Part shown: piece by piece, positions 41,986 to 44,545 of the stretch
Layout: each line of letters opens with the position of its first letter
Position numbering within the stretch: position 1 is the stretch's first letter
DNA from: Opitutus sp. GAS368
GTDB taxonomy: Bacteria > Verrucomicrobiota > Verrucomicrobiia > Opitutales > Opitutaceae
DNA: 44,545 bases
Assembly (NCBI GenBank): GCA_945903465.1
Contig: CAMDOF010000049.1
Location: 1-44,545 of the forward strand
Reading direction: 5' to 3'
Notes under the pieces: model-generated
The model's database searches: none
What the model saw: the letters and a program-made list of their open reading frames with translations, nothing else
What the model was told of the DNA's origin: nothing
Translations under genes and position numbers: made by a program

Positions 41986-43062
41986 CTACTGTTTCCCCGC
42001 CAGGACCGCGTTCAAAAGCAACTCCGCTCCCCCGCGCACCGCGTCGCCGCACGGCAGACCGGTCAGGGCCGCCGCCGCTTCAATCTCCTGCGCGGCCGTC
42101 GCGTCATCCATGCCCCAGGTGTTAAGGGCCACCGCGACAACATTCACCGGCGCGAAGGCTCCGGCGGCCGTGGCCACGGCTTCGTAAAAGGCCACGACCT
42201 TGTCCAGCGGCGGGATCGTGATGTGCTTGAACGAACGCAGCGACGTCCAGCCCGCGCGATGCACCAGCACCATCTGCGTTGGCTGGGTGCCCCGGATCAG
42301 CGGCAGCGTCGCCGTCGAGGACGGATTCAGCATGGAGCCCTGGCCCTCGACCCAAAGCACGTCGTGGCTCGGACCGTGCCGCATCATTTCCGCCTGCACC
42401 GCACCGCTGGCGTAGTCGACCCGCACCGCATCGAGGCAGAGGCCGTCGCCGGCGATCATCATGCCCGCCTGCCCCGTCGCGATGAACTTGGAGCGCAGGC
42501 CCCGCCGCCGCGCGGCCCGGTCCAGCTCCAGCGCCGCCGTCATCTTGCCAATGGCCATGTCGGTGCCCACGAACAGCACCCGCCGACCCGCCAGCTCGCG
42601 CGCCGCGCCCGTGCCCACGGACAGCCCCGGCGGCTCCCGGCGCATATCCCAAATATGAACACCCGGCCGCACCGCACGGGCGATCTCCGCATCCGCCGCC
42701 AGCGGCGTGTGCAGGCCGTTCCAGATCGAAACCCCCGAACGCACGGCGAGGCGCAGATCGTCCATCCATTCCGGAGCCAGGGCGCCGCCACTGGGCGCGA
42801 TGCCGATGGCGAGGGCCTCGGGCTTATGCGGCAGCGCGTCGGCCACCGAACCCACGATCGGGATATTTTCCGTTCCCGGGATCTTGGTGAGTTCGAACAA
42901 CGATTGCCCCGCCGTCTGGTTGTCGATGACCACCACCACGGGTGCATGGCCGTAGCGCAGCAGCGACAATCCGGTCTTGCCGGAAACTCCGAGAACGCCG
43001 CCGTGCAGCAGGACGCCTAGGCGGCGGACGGAACGGCTGTTAAGATCAGACGGGGGGTGCAT
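41986..43062 (-). CDS. dgcN: DUF1611 protein, DgcN-type N-acetyltransferase
   Basis: 358 residues of the DUF1611 family. A Rossmann-like N-terminal part (residues about 15-155) precedes a P-loop-like FVGTDMAIGKMT (166-175) and WVEGQGSMLNPSSTATLPLI. The family member DgcN N-acetylates D-glutamate, and its partner DgcA then racemises the product. The start at 43062 is preferred over an in-frame TTG at 43074 because TTTGGAG lies at the right distance. The gene overlaps the end of dgcA by 17 bases, so the pair is coupled. The substrate is inferred from the family and neighbour, not visible in the sequence. Confidence 0.85.
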   Translation of the reverse strand: MHPPSDLNSRSVRRLGVLLHGGVLGVSGKTGLSLLRYGHAPVVVVIDNQTAGQSLFELTKIPGTENIPIVGSVADALPHKPEALAIGIAPSGGALAPEWMDDLRLAVRSGVSIWNGLHTPLAADAEIARAVRPGVHIWDMRREPPGLSVGTGAARELAGRRVLFVGTDMAIGKMTAALELDRAARRRGLRSKFIATGQAGMMIAGDGLCLDAVRVDYASGAVQAEMMRHGPSHDVLWVEGQGSMLNPSSTATLPLIRGTQPTQMVLVHRAGWTSLRSFKHITIPPLDKVVAFYEAVATAAGAFAPVNVVAVALNTWGMDDATAAQEIEAAAALTGLPCGDAVRGGAELLLNAVLAGKQ

Positions 43063-44113
43063 AGGTAACTCCAAATCCGGGCTGCGGGGAAAGGACGAAC
43101 CGGCCGGCCTCGAGCCGCGCCCCGGAAAACGGGTCGTCCTTCAAATTGAGATGACTGTCGAGGTCGAGATAATCCACCAGCGGCCCGAGCACCGCGCCGG
43201 CGGTGTTGGCCAGGGCGGAATTCCCATAGCAGCCGACGAGGATCCGCAGGCCGTGGGCGCGCGCCACCTCCACCATGCGCCGGGCCTCGGACAATCCGCC
43301 GCACTTCATCAGTTTGATATTGAAGCCATCGAGCGCCCCGAGGCGGACCAGCGGCTCGATATCCGCACTCGTGAACACGCTCTCATCGAGCATCACCGGC
43401 AGCGGAGAGGCCTGGCGCACCCGCCGGAGTTCGGGCTCCAGCCCCCGGCGGAGCGGTTGTTCGAGATGATCGATCCCCCGCGCCGCGAGCCAGCTGCTCA
43501 TGCTGATCGCGTCGTCCACCGACCAGCCGCCATTGGCGTCGACACTGATCTTGGCGCCAGCCGGGATGACCTCGGCCACCGCGGAAAACATTTCCCGGTC
43601 GGCCGCGATTCCCGCGGGCGAACCCAGCTTGATCTTGAACGCCCGCAGATCGCCCAGCTCCAGCCACAACTGCACGCGCCGCTGGGCCGCTTCCGGACTG
43701 GAAATCCCGATCGTTACCGAAGTCACCGGCGCCCGCTGGGGGTCGAGACCCCAGAGGCGCCAGACCGGCGTGCCCGTCGTCCGGCCGTGCCAGTCCCACC
43801 AGGCCTGGTCGACGGCGCTGCGCACCGCGGACGGAATCATTGCTGCCAGCAACGCGGCCTCGATGCCCTCCCGGTCGGCGGCATCGTGACGGCCGAGAAT
43901 CGCCGCGGCCGCGCTCGTCCCGCGTTTCAAGTCGTCGAAAGTCTGCTCCACGCCATCGACGGAAAATTCCGCGGCCTCACCCCAACCTTCGTGCCCGCCG
44001 GCCGCCAGCCGAAGCCAAAGCAGCTGACTGTGCGTATAGGTGCCTCGGCTGATGGTCAGCGGCACACGTTTCTCAAGCGTGAGCTCGGTTTGGGTCAGGG
44101 TAAACGATGGCAT
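43046..44113 (-). CDS. dgcA: Enolase-superfamily racemase/epimerase, DgcA-type
   Basis: 355 residues of the muconate-lactonising/dipeptide-epimerase group. Catalytic landmarks: FKIKLG (Lys pair near 158-160), the metal-binding Asp in SVDANGGW near 190, Glu in HLEQPL, Asp/Glu in MLDESVF near 242, and the opposing Lys in IKLMKCGG near 266. Paired with a DUF1611 gene it is best read as DgcA, an N-acetyl-D-glutamate racemase. An L-Ala-D/L-Glu epimerase in peptidoglycan recycling is the alternative. The ATG at 44113 is preferred over a TTG at 44119. Confidence 0.85.
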   Translation of the reverse strand: MPSFTLTQTELTLEKRVPLTISRGTYTHSQLLWLRLAAGGHEGWGEAAEFSVDGVEQTFDDLKRGTSAAAAILGRHDAADREGIEAALLAAMIPSAVRSAVDQAWWDWHGRTTGTPVWRLWGLDPQRAPVTSVTIGISSPEAAQRRVQLWLELGDLRAFKIKLGSPAGIAADREMFSAVAEVIPAGAKISVDANGGWSVDDAISMSSWLAARGIDHLEQPLRRGLEPELRRVRQASPLPVMLDESVFTSADIEPLVRLGALDGFNIKLMKCGGLSEARRMVEVARAHGLRILVGCYGNSALANTAGAVLGPLVDYLDLDSHLNLKDDPFSGARLEAGRFVLSPQPGFGVTYAPPV

Positions 44114-44257
44114 TGGCAAAGGGGGTCCCGCAGGGATCGGTTGAAGGTTTCATCGCAGACGACCCACGGCGCCACGACAACGCTGAATCGCAGGGCAGGC
44201 GTCATTCCATGATCGGCCAGAGCCGGGCGTCGCCCAACGAAATTCAAAACCCTGTCA

Positions 44258-44545
44258 TCACGGCTTGGGAAACGTTCGCGCAGCATCCCACACGAGAACG
44301 CCCATGTGATAGTTATTCGCCGAGGTCGGGGGATCCCCGGGAAGCGCCGAACCGTAATAGGCGGTCACAATCTGGCCGTCGGCCCGCTGCACCGATGAAG
44401 GATATCCCCCGTCGAGTCCGTTCCAGTCGGTGAGGCGGACGCGGTCGCTCCACGTCTCGCCCCCGTCGGCGCTCACCGCGGCCTCCAGGCCTCTCGTGCC
44501 ATGGGGCGACCAGCGGTCCCCGTAAGTGAAAAGCACCCGGCCGTC
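44258..44545 (-). CDS. Sialidase-like (BNR/Asp-box) protein, C-terminal part
   Basis: About 95 C-terminal codons are in the window; the gene continues past the right edge. It reads DGRVLFTYGDRWSPHGTRG, then an Asp box SADGGETWSD, then GGYPSSVQRADGQIVTAYYG and NNYHMGVLVWD. The same order (DGRVLLTYG, Asp box, CGYPDAVEMPGGRILVSYYS, YHMGVINLT) appears in the first half of the protein at 16688-18928, so the two are paralogues. As the gene upstream of dgcA, it may belong to the same transcription unit, though 144 bases separate them. Confidence 0.85.
   Translation of the reverse strand, partial: DGRVLFTYGDRWSPHGTRGLEAAVSADGGETWSDRVRLTDWNGLDGGYPSSVQRADGQIVTAYYGSALPGDPPTSANNYHMGVLVWDAARTFPKP

Noticed and set aside
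40249..43020. A 923-codon plus-strand open frame
   Set aside because: It is antisense to three strongly supported minus-strand genes (ceramidase-like proteins and dgcN), is extremely rich in Arg and His, and shows no domain.

Overview
The window looks like a GC-rich chromosome segment from the Verrucomicrobiota, most likely an Opitutaceae-type organism. This is an inference from gene content: several long TonB-dependent receptors (some with a carboxypeptidase-like N-terminal domain), a DUF1552/DUF1592 haem-protein pair typical of the Planctomycetes-Verrucomicrobia group, many secreted enzymes with Tat or Sec signals, and short neutral-ceramidase-like hydrolases. No rRNA, tRNA or CRISPR array was seen. 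Almost all genes lie on the minus strand. The exceptions are a block at 8.0-12.3 kb and a regulator/aldolase pair at 12.7-15.0 kb.

Layout. 1-815: no convincing gene, but two inverted repeats. 816-3797: a TonB-dependent receptor. 4015-7804: a DUF1552 then DUF1592 pair, read right to left. 8032-12302 (plus strand): a decaying defence island with a broken Vsr-type endonuclease, an intact GIY-YIG nuclease directly followed by a DUF4062/ATPase-fold protein, the first quarter of a type I restriction subunit HsdR carrying a stop codon and cut off at a 32-bp repeat, and the C-terminal remnant of a REP-associated transposase. 12.3-12.6 kb holds another decayed fragment. 12674-14953: a GntR/LacI-type regulator, a near-perfect 23-bp palindrome, and an HpcH/HpaI aldolase interrupted by one amber codon. 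14996-22013: a tight three-gene operon of TonB-dependent receptor, double-domain sialidase-like protein and glycosidase-like secreted protein.

22.2-28.1 kb is a patchwork. A family of nearly identical 51-bp direct repeats, plus a shorter related repeat present as an inverted pair, separates a di-haem cytochrome c, an alkyl-sulfatase fragment, a membrane glycosyltransferase and a creatininase-like protein with AT-rich flanks. 28267-35036 is a surface-signalling locus: ECF sigma, FecR anti-sigma, a free-standing STN-domain protein, a TonB-dependent receptor and a Tat-exported ceramidase-like amidase. 35154-44113 is a run of amide-bond enzymes: an aspartoacylase-like protein, three more ceramidase-like proteins, an SDR oxidoreductase, and an overlapping dgcA-dgcN pair. 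The window ends inside another sialidase-like gene.

Taken together, most intact loci pair outer-membrane uptake with periplasmic or secreted hydrolysis. The right half is strikingly enriched in enzymes that cut or rework amide bonds. The most unusual material is the 51-bp repeat family, the detached STN signalling module, the ceramidase/dgc cluster, and the GIY-YIG plus DUF4062 pair inside the eroded defence island.
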